A DNA stretch of 64,000 nt from Hysterangium stoloniferum (taxonomy: Eukaryota > Basidiomycota > Agaricomycetes > Hysterangiales > Hysterangiaceae), in the NCBI GenBank assembly GCA_015178975.1, contig WHVD01000132.1:124001-188000 (forward strand). The letters are read 5' to 3'. A model generated the notes under the pieces. It made no database searches. It was not told the origin of the DNA and saw only the letters and a program-made list of their open reading frames with translations. Position 1 is the first letter of the stretch. Each line of letters begins with the position of its first letter. Positions 1 through 10,852 of this stretch are shown here, piece after piece. Made by a program: the position numbers and the translations under genes.

Positions 1-1012
1 CAGCATAGTATATGATGACATTAATTACACGACGTTCGGAAAAACCTTGCACAATGCGCTGGGAGAATGATCCCGTGAACAGCGATCCATCCAGCATGAG
101 GGGGCCATACTCTCTAAGGTCGACTCCCTTTCCCTCGTCTTCCCACAAGATACGTGGGGTAGAGTCGGGATCCACGTCGGTGCCCAAGACGTTACCGCCA
201 TCCACAGCGGGTGAATTATCAGCCGCACCCTCGACGTTACCTTCATCCACAGCGGGTGCGTGATCAGCCGCGTTGATGCCCTCGACGTTGTCAGCCGGTG
301 CGTGATCAGCCGCGCGCTCACGCCTGACGTGCACATTTTGAAGACGAGAGTGTACATATACATGATGGCGCCGAGCAGCGTGAATACCAGAGCAATATAT
401 ATCAAGGCAATACACGCATCGCCGATCACCGCAGCATGTCTAGAAAATCATTGTCAAGTATCTCACTATTCATCGCTGCATATAACACTGACCGTTGCTT
501 GAGCTCACGGGAGATCATCTCCTTGATTGTGTACATGCAGCGCGAGTGGCAAGTGCGGGACGCGGCTGAGTCTGCCTTTGATTGGCTTGCTCATCAACAC
601 CGTTGCAAGGTTGCCTTTTGAGAATGGATGCAATCAGACGGGAACACAACCGGTAAGTGACAACATAGCAGGCAGCAATAAGAGCCACCGCCACTCACAC
701 ATCGTTGTAGCAAACCAAATACAAGGAGCGTTTCATGTCACTCATGGGAAGCCAATTGAATTATGCCACAGTCTGCTGCAGGTTCAACTTGAGGTTTGCG
801 AATAACTTGAATCCTGTGACGGCAGCCGCGAAGGGACTAAAACCCCTGTTGAAGCTCGGGAGCTGGTAGCTGAGTAATATAGACATATCTGTCAGTATAT
901 CCAACACCTTGAACTGGGTATCCGAGATGTAGTGGTGAAGGATGGCTGACACGAATCTTTGCGAGGCGGTGCTCCCTAGCCTCCCTAGACTCCCTAGATC
1001 AATAGTAAGCTT
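1..1012 (-). pseudogene. Family R copy R1 (5' part of a multi-exon membrane-protein gene, cut by window edge)
   Basis: Read on the minus strand from about 1012 leftwards. Positions 952-761 hold an exon (H exon, motif HHYISDTQFKVLDILTDMS) that recurs at 7957-8155 and in fragments elsewhere. A second exon (about 440-1) starts with one hydrophobic segment (ALIYIALVFTLLGAIMY, a single membrane span), then acidic tandem repeats of a 17-residue unit, then a PHVSCGK-type segment. The H exon breaks in frame near its end, so this copy is probably dead. I do not recognise the protein and no enzyme motif is visible. A single-span protein with an acidic repetitive tail is an inference from composition. 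The copy continues beyond the window start. Its right end (near 1010) is the same sequence as the left end of copy R4 (near 7920), which suggests a shared duplication boundary. Confidence 0.55.
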
Positions 1013-1590
1013 TTATACTAAGAGGGGGGGGGGGGGGGTTCAGATTCTGGGGCAACTTGATGGCTGTGAAGTGTGTGGTTCAAGTGTTGCACGACAGGAG
1101 CTTTTGCTTTCCCTTTCGGATTGGCAGGAGGTGGGGTAACAGTTGGTAGTTTAGGAATTGTGACTTCATTTCTTCTAAACGCTGCCATACAAATATGACT
1201 AGGTGTAAACAAGAAACCAAACTCGAAGTCTCTATCTAGTGGGGAGGTGGGAGGAAAATAGATGTGGGAACACACATCGAGTGCTATAATACATACGACT
1301 CTAATGTGGCTATATAATACAATGGCCAAGACGAGAAGAAAGCAAAGGGGGAAAAGGGAGTGGACCTGTTCCACCGTGCTGAGTCACATGCCTTCCCCAC
1401 AGAAACTGGACAATGAACCATTGTCCAAAAAGGCTAGATGATAAACCATGTTGTGGAGAGGCTCAAGAGACCCTTGGGCTTTCCGCTCCTACTTGGGGTG
1501 CTCGTGAAATAGTAAGCTGCGACTATGGGTTGATGAAATTTGGTGAAAAACGGCTCAAAGACATCGGTACGGCCATGTTATATCCGAATG
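1013..1590. other. Non-coding stretch with a G homopolymer
   Basis: No convincing coding region. It contains an uninterrupted run of 15 G at 1024-1038. Open frames here are short and lack family resemblance. Confidence 0.5.
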
Positions 1591-1595
1591 CACGC

Positions 1596-1601
1596 TATAA
1601 G
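1596..1601 (+). promoter_or_regulatory. TATA-like box upstream of the iminopeptidase relic
   Basis: TATAAG lies 47 bases before the ATG at 1648, a plausible core promoter distance for a fungal gene with a short leader. It is judged only by position and sequence. Confidence 0.35.
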
Positions 1602-1647
1602 TAGCAGTGTGAATGAATCTCAACAGCGATTATAAACATCACCCACG

Positions 1648-2160
1648 ATGCCCCTCGCGAACGTCACTGAGGGCGAGGCTGAATTTTATGTCGTAGCTAC
1701 AGGCAAACATTGCAAGACGTGGTACAAAGTCGTTGGCGATCTGGGTTCCAAACAACGTACTTTGGAAACTCTTCACGGTGGTCCAGGTGACAACCACGAA
1801 TACCTCCTCGTGTTCACCACCCTCGTCTCATCGCACGGAATACCTGTCATATTTAAGGACAAGATTGGAAGTGGGTCGTTGATGCATCTCCAAGTGAAGA
1901 AGGGTGATGGCACCTTCTGGACCGAGCAGGTGTTTTGTCATGAGTTAAATCACCTTGATCGGCATCTAGGTATCCATGATGACTTTGATATACTGGGACA
2001 TTCATAGGGTGGAATGGAATGTTGGGAGCCAGATACAAGTCAATCGAAGGGGCTTCACAAGCTCATCATATTAGACTCTCCGGTGTTGATAGAATTGTTT
2101 GTTCAAGCAGGAAATAGATTAAGAAATGGGCTGCCGAAAAATGTCCAGGATAGGTTGACG
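1648..2160 (+). pseudogene. Proline iminopeptidase-like (S33 alpha/beta hydrolase), N-terminal part, broken
   Basis: The family cleaves N-terminal proline or related residues from peptides or amides. Visible are the oxyanion-region motif LHGGPGDNHEYL, a DKIGSG segment and the nucleophile elbow written as GHS-stop-GGM, where family members have GHSWGGM. The Trp codon has become TAG at about 2005. Downstream, frame-restored sequence (KGLHKLIILDSPVLIELFVQA) runs to about 2150 and then meets family R copy R2. A duplicated GAATG sits just after the GGM motif. Intact family members are roughly 300 residues; here only the N-terminal half remains. The catalytic Ser codon is intact, but the stop and truncation make this copy a relic. 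The matching C-terminal half lies at 30.6-31.3 kb on the minus strand, in a different copy. Confidence 0.75.
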
Positions 2161-2164
2161 ACAT

Positions 2165-3850
2165 GAGCTGCGACAGCCAGGGTGGTCGTCATTTTTGTGT
2201 TTCTTGTCGTATTAAAATAAGTCACAACTAACGAGGTATCTCCTTACCATTGAAGTGAGGAGGTGAGGACTTTGGCCTCGCCAAAAGATCCGGGCTGCTA
2301 ATAACTCGTCCGGCAAGCGCACCATGCCCAATACCGTCGTGTGAGGGCAGATCCTGAATTTAATGAAGGTTAATGACATATGAGAGAAACGAGTGGTGCA
2401 ACGTACTCCGTATTAGATGACGAGCCGCCCCAGATGCCCCTATACGATGTGTCTGCGTGGACTTCTATATGTCCACAAAATATTAATTTCCCAACTGACA
2501 CACTAGGATAAAAGGGTTATTACCCTGTCCGTATCCTTTATGATCGATCCATTCACTGTCCATAGCGGTGGTGCTATCGCTGGCATGTGGGGGCTCGGGT
2601 GGCATGACACATCATGGAGAATGAATGGGACAACCGGAAGCAACACTGTCACAGGCATGTCTGCAAGTATTGCGGATTAGGGCGAGTTTTTATAGACCCG
2701 TGCGACTTAATGAAGTGTACGAACCAAATGCAGCAGACAGGTCTGTCTGCGTACTCGGATCGGCCAACACTTTCTCATCAGTGGCTTCATCGTTGTCGTC
2801 GATGAGGGAAGATTCTGTGAATAGTAGGATATTTAAGTAATATATTTTAAAAAGTAGAAAGACACCACACGAACCCGGTACCATATACTCTGATCTGTCG
2901 TCATTGTCAGTTCCCTCCTTGCTGCCGATATCTCCTGCCAGTTTGTTTGGGCTGCTGCTTGGAATATTGCAGACCTCATCAGCGGCAGTTTATGACTTGG
3001 GGTAGATGGCGGTATTCGTGTTGGGAACGATGTGGAGATGGAACATCTCATCATTGGCTCCTGCTCAAATTAAGTCAAGTATATGATGACATTAATTAAA
3101 CGACGTTGGAAAAACCTTTCACAATGCGCTGGGTGAATGATCCTGTCACCAGTGATCCATCCAGCATGAGAGGGCCATACTCTCTAAGGTCAACCCCTCA
3201 CCCCCCCCCCCCCCTGTCTTCCTACGGGATAAGAGTGGGGTCTAGTCCGGATCTTCATCAGCGTCTTTGACATTTCCGTCATCCACATCCACAATATGAT
3301 AACAGGCAGTTTGTGACTTGGGGTGGATGGTGGTATTCGCCTTGGGAATGATGTGGGGGTTGAATGTCCCAGGATTGGGTCCTGTTCAAATTAAGTCAAG
3401 TAAGTATATGATGATATTGATTAAACGACGTCGGATAACCTTGCATAATGCGCTGGGCAAATTATCTCGTCAACAGCAATCCATCCCGTATGAGGGGGCC
3501 ATACTCTCTGAGGTTGACTCCCTGTCCCTTGTCTTCCCACGAGATACATGGAGTAGAGTCGGGATCCGCGTCAGTGCCCTCGACGTGATGGCGGGAACGT
3601 TGAAGGCACCGACGTGGCTGATCACGCACCCGCTGTGGATGACGGTTCACAGCGGGTGCATGATCAGCCGCGTTGATGCCCTTGACGTTACTGTCATCCA
3701 CACCGCGCGCTCACGCCTGACGTGCGCGTTTTGAAGATGAGAGTGTCCAAACATCCAACACCTTGAACTGGGTATCTGAGATGTAGTGGTGGAGAATGAC
3801 TGATGAGAATCTTTGCGAGGCGGTGTTGACATAGGTGCTGTGGTAGTAAT
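2165..3850 (-). pseudogene. Family R copy R2 (membrane span deleted, repeats partly inverted)
   Basis: Minus-strand copy matching R4 in order. It starts with the first part of the H exon (3825-3755, ending at the KVL of FKVL), which is fused directly to sequence that normally follows the membrane segment, so the transmembrane coding part is missing. The repeat exon (about 3735-3470) is followed by the family intron (complement of 3466-3405), a second module exon and another copy of the intron near 3117-3060. The Asp-rich exon (2850-2740, DDDNDEATDEKVL) and downstream exons (to about 2165) follow. Within the repeat exon some 51-bp units run in the opposite direction (hairpin at about 3630-3660). 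A C homopolymer is present at about 3202-3216. Function unknown; probably non-functional. Confidence 0.5.
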
Positions 3851-3867
3851 GTGAGTATGGTGGAGGT

Positions 3868-4310
3868 GTCCTGCTGATAGTCGAAACTTTGTCACAAGGT
3901 ATTATCCGGATTGGTTACATCTGTTCGGTGTTTAGATCCAATAGATGCAGTCACTGTGCAAAGAGTCTCATGATAGATAATTCAGGGAAAATACGGGGGT
4001 AACTTACAACCGGAAACGCCACGCCCAGCGGATGGTAGGAACTGGACTTTGGCATAGCACGATGACCCGATGCGCGGGGCGGACCTTTTAGTTTCGTTGT
4101 AACTGCTGGTGGAAGCGAAACAATGGCTGTACAGTCACGAGCTTGCTTGGGACATGGAATCGGCAAGGTAAGGGGTGGGGCTTCGATCCTGGCGGGGTGC
4201 CCAATGTGGCGTTTTCCTATCTTGCCGAAATTCAGCTGCAAGGCAAACGACGCTGAAAGAGACGTTTGCAAGGAGCTCCGAGCTTCCAACGCTTAAAACA
4301 GGCAATCCCG
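3868..4310 (+). repeat. Dispersed repeat S, short copy
   Basis: It matches 24950-25330 (plus) and about 32170-31740 (minus), including the shared landmark GATAATTCAGGGAAAAT. No protein is recognisable; long frames on the minus strand are accidental or very decayed. Confidence 0.6.
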
Positions 4311-5400
4311 ATCACACGTGACCTAAATCGATGCTTCGTTTCTCAACCGTCTGGTCTTTCTGTGTCTTTTGCCAAATAGAGGTTGTGTAGGGTATCGGCC
4401 GATATGGCTTCAATACATCTAAAACCATAAAGATAAATACTCTCATTTTTGTACATAAGTAATTCAGAATTATCATCATTCCGCGGATGTCAAAATGAAA
4501 AAAAATAGTTTACCGAATCGTACTTTGACCATGCTGATGCCTGACTTAACCCATGCACACCCAAACTATCACCCAACCTATCATGTCAGAATGTGATTCA
4601 CTGACTGACACATTGATTGGTACAAGTACTTCATTACAAGCTTATTAAACCATTGTAGTTTGTGCATTGACATTAAGCTAACCCATACTATGTTTTAATA
4701 AGAAGTGAATGGAATTTTATGGCGTGATCTATTTTAAGAACACGCGTCAGGCTGTGCGGGACATTTGGCAATCACTACTCATTGCCTGAATCAATATCTA
4801 CACACACTGCCCAGCATTTTTTGACCTTCCAAGTTCAGATGCATGGTTCCCAATCCTATCGATGATATTTTTGGCGCTAATAGCCTTCTTCCTTACCACC
4901 ACAGGTTTACTCTGCAATACCACCGAATCCAAGCACTTGATTAAAATCATCACTTCTACAACGACGATGAAGCTGTTGAGATTATTTGCGCAGTTCTAAA
5001 TAATACTCTCAGTGAGTGATAAACCTTCACTGTAACATCTATTGTTATCTACCTAAATAATACTGAATTAATAGTAAGTAAACTATTAATGTAGAACTGG
5101 GGAAAATTGCATACCTCTCAGTGAGTGATAAACCTTCACTGAGAGGCTACGCGATCGGTCTCTATGCTAATATAGTATCCATAAGCGTAATGTAACTATA
5201 CAGTTACCCTACACTGCGTTCCAGCTTACCAAAGGTAGCTTACATAATGCTAATATTTCAACAGAAGCCCCTCGGTGTCACCAAACACATCATGGTCCAA
5301 AGCGGGATCACTCTGACGGCCTTGATACTCCCACCAGTGTTCTTGTGTCTGCTGTTGATTACACAGTTGAACTTTGTGCTATCCATGGTTTCCAGCATTA
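4260..5400 (+). repeat. Dispersed repeat T, copy 1 (interrupted by a solo LTR)
   Basis: Collinear with 26570-27240: the shared blocks include the GGAGCTCCGAGCTTCC landmark at 4271, the TTGGCAATCACT block at 4768 and the CCCCTCGG block at 5268. The match is broken at 4974-5263, which is the solo LTR described separately. No intact coding sequence is seen. Confidence 0.6.
4974..5263 (+). mobile_element. Solo LTR, copia-type, 290 bp, target duplication GAAGC
   Basis: It begins TGTTGAG and ends TTTCAACA, and is bracketed by GAAGC at 4969-4973 and 5264-5268. The related repeat T copy near 27100 lacks the insert. It contains two copies of a hairpin: a perfect 11-bp stem at 5114-5124/5136-5146 and a copy with a truncated right arm at 5006-5032. 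A sister LTR of 291 bp lies at 49861-50151. TGTTG...CAACA ends are typical of Ty1/copia LTRs, but no internal genes remain to confirm the class. Confidence 0.85.
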
Positions 5401-7582
5401 TTTCCACACCCGCTGTGAACTGTCATCCACAGTGGGTGCGCGACCAGCCGCGTCGGTGCCTTTGACGTGACCGTCATCCACAGCGGGTACATGATCAGCT
5501 GCATCGATGCCCTCGACGTTACCGTCATCCACAGCGGGTGTGTGATCAGCCATGTCGCGCCCTCGACGTTTCCGCATCACGTCGAGGGCACTGACGCGGA
5601 TCCCGACTCTACCCCACGTATCTCGTGAGAAGACAAGGGACAGGGAGTCGACCTTAGAGAGTATGGCCCCCTCATACGGGATGGATCGCTGTTGACGAGA
5701 TCATTCGCCCAGTGCATTATGCAAGGTTTGTCCAAAGTCGTTTAATCGATTAATGTCATCATATACTGACTTGACTTAATTTGAACAGGACCCAATCCTG
5801 GGACATTCCACCCCAACATTGTTCCCAAGGTGAATACCACCATCCACCCCAAGTCACAAACTGCCGGTCATCATATTGTGGATGTGGGTGATGGTAATGT
5901 CAAAGGCGCTGATGAAGATCCGGACTAGACCCCACTTATCTCGTAGGTAGACAAGGGGGGGGGTTGACCTCAGAGAGTCTGGCCCTCTCATGCTGGATGG
6001 ATCACTGGTGATGGGATCATTTGCCCAGCACATTGTGCAAGGTTTTTCCAACGTCGTTTAATTAATGTCATCATATACTTACTTGACTTAATTTGAGCAG
6101 GACCCAACGATGAGATGTTCCATCTCCACATTGTTCCCAACACGAACACCGCCGTCAACCCCAAGTCACAAACTGCCGCTGATGAGGTCTGCAATATTCC
6201 GAGCAGCAGCCCAAACAAACTGGCAGGAGATATCGCAGCAAGGAGGGAACTGACAATGACGACGGATCGGAGCATATGGCACCAGGTTCGTGTGGTGTCT
6301 TTCTATTTTTTGTAATATATTACTTAAATATCCTACTATTCACAGAAGCTTCCCTCATCGACGACGACGATGAAGCCACTAATCAGAAAGTGTTGGCCGA
6401 TACGAGCATGTAACCAGACCTGTCTGCTGCATTTGGTTCATACACTTCATTAAGTCGCGCGGGTCTATAAAAACTCACCCTAATCCGCAATAATTGCAGA
6501 CATGCCTGTGACAGCGTTGCTTCCGGTTGTCCCATTCATTCTCCATGGTGTGTCATGCCAACCCGCGCCCCCGCACGCCAGCGATAGCACCACCGCGATG
6601 GACAGTGAATGGATCGATCATAAAGGATACGGACAGGGTAATAACCCTTTTATCCTAGTGTGCCATTTGGGAAATTAATATTTTGTGGACATATAGAAGT
6701 TTACGCAGACACGTCGTATAGGGGCATCTGGGGCGGCTCGTCATCTAATACGGAGTACGTTGCACCACTCGTTTCTCTCACATGTCATTAACCTTCATTA
6801 AATTCAGGATCTGCCCTCACACGACGGTATTGGGCACGATGCGCTTGCCGGACGAGTTTATGAGCAGCCCGGAACTTTTGGCGAGGCCAAAGTTCCCACC
6901 TCCTGACTTCAATTGTAAGGAAATACCTTGTTAGTTGTGACTTATTTTAATACGACAAGAAACACAAAAATGACAACCACCCTACCTGTCGCAGCTCTTA
7001 CAGTGACACCAAGCACAAGGTCTCCGACAGATGGCCATCCCATATGTCCTTACCGGGTCGAAGCCAAATCCGACGGGTCGCCCGCATCAATGCAAAACCC
7101 GAAGAACCAGCGCCGGTATAAAGGAAATGTTTATGGTTCGCATGTCTCAAACAATCCGTCCTCCGGGGCCGGAACATCTTCGGGTTAAGGGTCAGTCCCA
7201 TCGACTATATTTCTTACACCAACTAACATTAACTTCTTAGCATGACAAAGGGTTTCACACATAAGTCATTAACACCTCAACCTCACTACGAGGGAAAGAG
7301 AAAGTCGAGACAAGACAATGCCTTCAATAACAGAGGAGAACCACCAACACGGTTAGACAAGTACGATTTCGTGTCATAAATTTTGGCGATGATATTCAGT
7401 TGTTATCATGTAGGCAAGTGGCGAATGCCTCGGTGCGACAGCACTTACGCCTGAACTGGGGTCAGAAAACGAGCTCCGCATGTCCAACGACCCACCGCAA
7501 TGTTCGGCAAAGACACTTGGCGGACCTCTAGCTGCTCGGATGGAACCATTGCCTGCGGCTGCGCCTCTACCACAGCGTAACT
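5396..7582 (+). pseudogene. Family R copy R3 (3' two-thirds, to the likely C-terminus)
   Basis: Plus-strand copy. The repeat exon starts with 51-bp units in reverse orientation (5400-5575) and switches to forward orientation at about 5576. The family intron follows (about 5727-5788), then the second module exon, a second intron (about 6042-6104), an exon with SKSQT..AADEV, an Asp-rich exon (about 6346-6440) and later exons including IWGGSSSNTEY (about 6700). The last exon (7431-7582) ends in a basic RRKEK-stop. Splice sites are conserved with the other copies. Function unknown. The inverted repeat block means this copy cannot encode the same N-terminal part as R4. Confidence 0.5.
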
Positions 7583-7914
7583 GACGGCGGAAAGAGAAGT
7601 AGGGGCAGCGGCGGATGAGTGGTAGTGGCAGAGGCCAGACATACTTCCTTTTTTTTCCAGTTATCCTTCTTCTCCTTTCTTTGGATATTTCTATTTCTTT
7701 CTTTTCATCCATTTCTCTGGTTCATGGGCTAGTGGGGTCAGTCGGTTGGTTCTGGCTCTATATCGGTGACCTATTCATTGTCATTCAGCTGTGTCTGTTT
7801 TATGAGTATCGTGTCTTTGGAGATTCCTGACTGCTGAAGTACGTAGCATTCTCATTTATTTTCGTCTCGTCTAACGCAATTTTTTCAGTACTGTAACCGA
7901 GGCAAGAATGCGTC
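7583..7914 (+). other. Spacer between family R copies with an exon-like K fragment
   Basis: It includes a pyrimidine-rich stretch (7640-7710) and, at 7845-7910, the start of the K-type segment seen more fully at 10430-10640 and 27250-27460, including the intron-like TTTTTTCAG acceptor. No independent gene is seen. Confidence 0.35.
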
Positions 7915-10310
7915 AGCAGGCTTACTATTGATCTAGGGAGGCTAGGGAGCACCGCCTTGCAAATATTCTTATCAACCATCCTTCACCACTACATCTCGGA
8001 TACCCAGTTCAAGGTGTTGGAAATACTGACCGATATGTCTATATCACTCGGCTACCAGCTCCCGAGCTTCAACAGGGGCTTTAGTCCCTTCGCGGCTGCC
8101 GTCACGGGATTCAAGTTATTCGCAAACCTCAAGTTGAACCTGCAGCAGGCTGTGACATAATTCAATTGGCTTCCCATGAGTGACATGAAACGCTCCTTGT
8201 ATTTGGTTTGCTACAACGATGTGTGAGTGGCGGTGGCTCTTATTGCTACCTGCTATGTTGTCACTTACCGGTTGTGTTCCCGTCTGATTGCATCCATTCT
8301 CAAAAGGTAACCTTGCAACGGTGTTGATGAGCAAGCCAATCAAAGGCAGACTCAGCCGCGTCCCGCACCTGCCACACACGCTGCGTGTACACAATCAAGG
8401 AGACGATCTGTCTTGAGCTCGAGCAACGGTGAGTGTTATATGCAGCGACGAATAGTGAGATACTTGACAATGATTTCTAGAGATGCTGCTGTGTGTGTCG
8501 CCTTGATATATATCGCTCTGGTATTCACGCTGCTCGGCGCCATCATGTATATCGTACACTCTCGTCTTCAAGATGCGCACGTCAGACGCGAGCGCGCGGC
8601 TGATCACGCACTGGCTGAGGATGACGGTAACGTCGAGAGCATCGATGCGGCTGATCACGCACCCGCTGTGGATGAAGGTAACGTCAAGGGCATCGACGCG
8701 CCTGATAATGCACCCGCTGTGGATGACGGTAACGTCGAGGGCACCGACGCGGATCCTGGCTCTACTCCATGTATCTCGTGGGAAAACAAGGGAAAGGGAG
8801 TCGACCTGAGAAAGTATGGTTCCCTCATGCTGGATGTATCCCTGTTGACGGGATCATTTGCCCAGTGCATTGTGAAAGGTTTGTCCGACGTCGTGTAATT
8901 AATGTCTTCATATACTGACTTGACTTAATTTGAGCAGGACCCAATGCTGGGACATTCCATCCCCACATCGTTCCCAAGGAAAATACCACCATCTGCCCCA
9001 AGTCACAAACTGCCGGTCATCATATTGTGGATGTGGATGACGGTAACATCAGCGGCGCTGATGACGATCTGAACTATTCCCCGCGTATCTAGAGGGAAGA
9101 CAAGGGGAAGGGGGTTGATCTTGGAGAGTATGGCCCTCTCATGCTGGATGGATCGTTGTTGACGGGATCATTCTCCCAGCGCATTGTGCAAGGTGTGTCC
9201 GACGTCGTTTAATTAATGTCATTGTATGCTTACTTGGCTTGATTTGAGCAGGATCCAACGATGAGACGTTCTATCCCCCACATCAGTCCCAAGGCAAATG
9301 CCACCATCCACTCCAAGTCACAAACTGCCAGTGATGATGGACCTGAGTATATGGTACCGGGTTCGTGTCGTTTATTTTTACTTTTCATAATATATTACTT
9401 AACTATCCTACTATTCACAGAATCTTCCCTCATCGACGACGACGATGAAGCCACTGACCAGAAAGTCTTGGCCGGTACAGGCACGCAGGCAGACCTGTCT
9501 CCAGCATTTGGTTCGTACACTTCATTCCTTTGCGCGGCTCTACAAAAACTCATCAAAATCCGCGATAATTGCAGATATGCCTGTGACAGTGTTGCTTCCG
9601 GTTGTCCCATTCGTCCACCATGCTGTATCTTGCCAACTCGACCCCCCGCACGCTAGCGCTACCCCCACCGCGACGGACAGTGAAGGGATCAATAATCATG
9701 GATACAGACAAGGTAGTGACTCTTTTATCCTAATGTGTCATTGATGAAATTAATATTTTGTGAAAATATAGAAGTCTGCAGACACGTCGTATAGGGGCAT
9801 CTGGGGCGGCTAATCATCTGGTACGCAGCACGTTGCACCACTGTTTTCTCTCATACGTCCTTAACATTCATTAAATTCAGGATCTGCCCTCACACGACGG
9901 TACTGGGAACGGTGAGCTTGTCGGACGAGCTGATGAGCAGCCCGGATCCTGTGCCGAGGGCAAGGTTTTCACCTCATGACTTCCATGACTTCAAATATCA
10001 AGAAATACCTCGTTAGTTGTGAATTATTTCAATCCCACATGAAACACAAAACTGACGACCACCCTAGCGGCCGCAGCTCCTACAGTGACACTAAGCACAA
10101 GGTCTCCGACCGATGGACATCCCAAGCGTCCTTACCGGGACGAAGCCGAATCTGATGGGTCGCCCGCATCAATGTACAACCCGATGAACCAGCGCCGGTA
10201 TAAAGGACACGGTGATGGTTCCCATCTCAAATTTATCATCTTTCTTGACATGTTGACCCATTCAGCTGAGTCTGTTTTGTGAGTATTGTGTCTTCGGAAT
10301 TTCCTAGGCC
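7915..10310 (+). pseudogene. Family R copy R4 (most complete copy)
   Basis: It serves as the reference for the family. The H exon is at 7957-8155. An exon containing CHTRCVYTIKE is near 8350-8427 and is spliced (intron about 8428-8481) to an exon with a membrane segment (VALIYIALVFTLLGAIMY), then acidic repeats with the unit DDGNVEGIDAADHAPAV, then SWENKGKGVDL. Intron 8879-8937 (59 nt) is followed by module exon 2, 8938-9192 (255 nt). Intron 9193-9251 (59 nt) follows, then the SKSQTAS exon, the Asp-rich exon DDDDEATDQKVL (about 9421-9510) and downstream exons to about 10280. Defects: the H exon hits a stop at 8158 after a small indel, and exon 2 has an in-frame TAG near 9090 where the copy at 63.5 kb has a Ser codon. 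Function unknown; likely a recently dead paralogue. Confidence 0.6.
8590..8750 (+). repeat. 51-bp coding minisatellite of family R
   Basis: About three tandem units of 51 bp encode the 17-residue motif DDGNVEGIDAADHAPAV. The period is a multiple of three, so unit gain or loss keeps the frame. Partly inverted units occur in the R2, R3 and R5 copies. Confidence 0.75.
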
Positions 10311-10650
10311 TAATACCTGCTGTGAAAGAACTTGAGACGTGAGGTGCTGCGTGGTGGATAAGTAACCGTACGTCCATCTCTTAAACCGTCGTAGTCCTTT
10401 CTAATGTTTTCTTCCCTCGTTCTTCGTCTTTCAGTGGCTTGGTACAACGGGGTATCCACGCAAAGCCTTACTTGAAATTCCTGACTGCTGAAGTATGTAG
10501 CATTCTCATTTGTTTTGGTCTCGTCTAATGCAATTTTTTTAGTACCATAACCAGGCACGACTGCGTCAGCACCCACTTCCGGGAATTCGACATAGGACTG
10601 AGCCGACCCAAGATTAGATGGTGGACCTTCAGGAATGTTCAAAATTAGCA
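10311..10650 (+). pseudogene. Family R K-exon block
   Basis: It follows R4 directly. An intron-like acceptor at about 10433 precedes a short exon. A 50-nt intron-like segment (about 10490-10541, GTATGTAG..TTTTTTAG) separates it from a second exon whose intact relatives at 27350-27460 and 23400-23510 read ..PAIRHSTEPTQDWMVDLRKC. Here indels break that frame (GNST-stop-D). Unrecognised protein. Confidence 0.4.
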
Positions 10651-10722
10651 CCCAGTGAGTTGTCTATTATCCTATATATTGCGTAAGTGTAAGCCTGGCC
10701 ACCTTACCACATACCTCATCAC

Positions 10723-10852
10723 CAACCTCTCCCATCAACCACTCATTGTTCCACCACTTGATTGTTAAGGAGCACCCTTGTGCCTGACAACCTCTCCCAT
10801 CAACCACTCATTGTTCTGCCACTTCATTGTTAAGTAGCGCCCTTGTGCCTGA
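10723..10852 (+). repeat. 65-bp tandem duplication
   Basis: Two copies of a 65-bp unit starting CAACCTCTCCCATC at 10723 and 10788. It lies directly upstream of the gag remnant and is probably part of the same retroelement leader. Confidence 0.8.

Noticed and set aside
527-805. 92-codon plus-strand frame, conserved at 8116-8394 on the opposite strand
   Set aside because: It is the complement of the H-exon and neighbouring family R sequence; its conservation follows from duplication of the DNA. The opposite strand has the splice-compatible exon chain.
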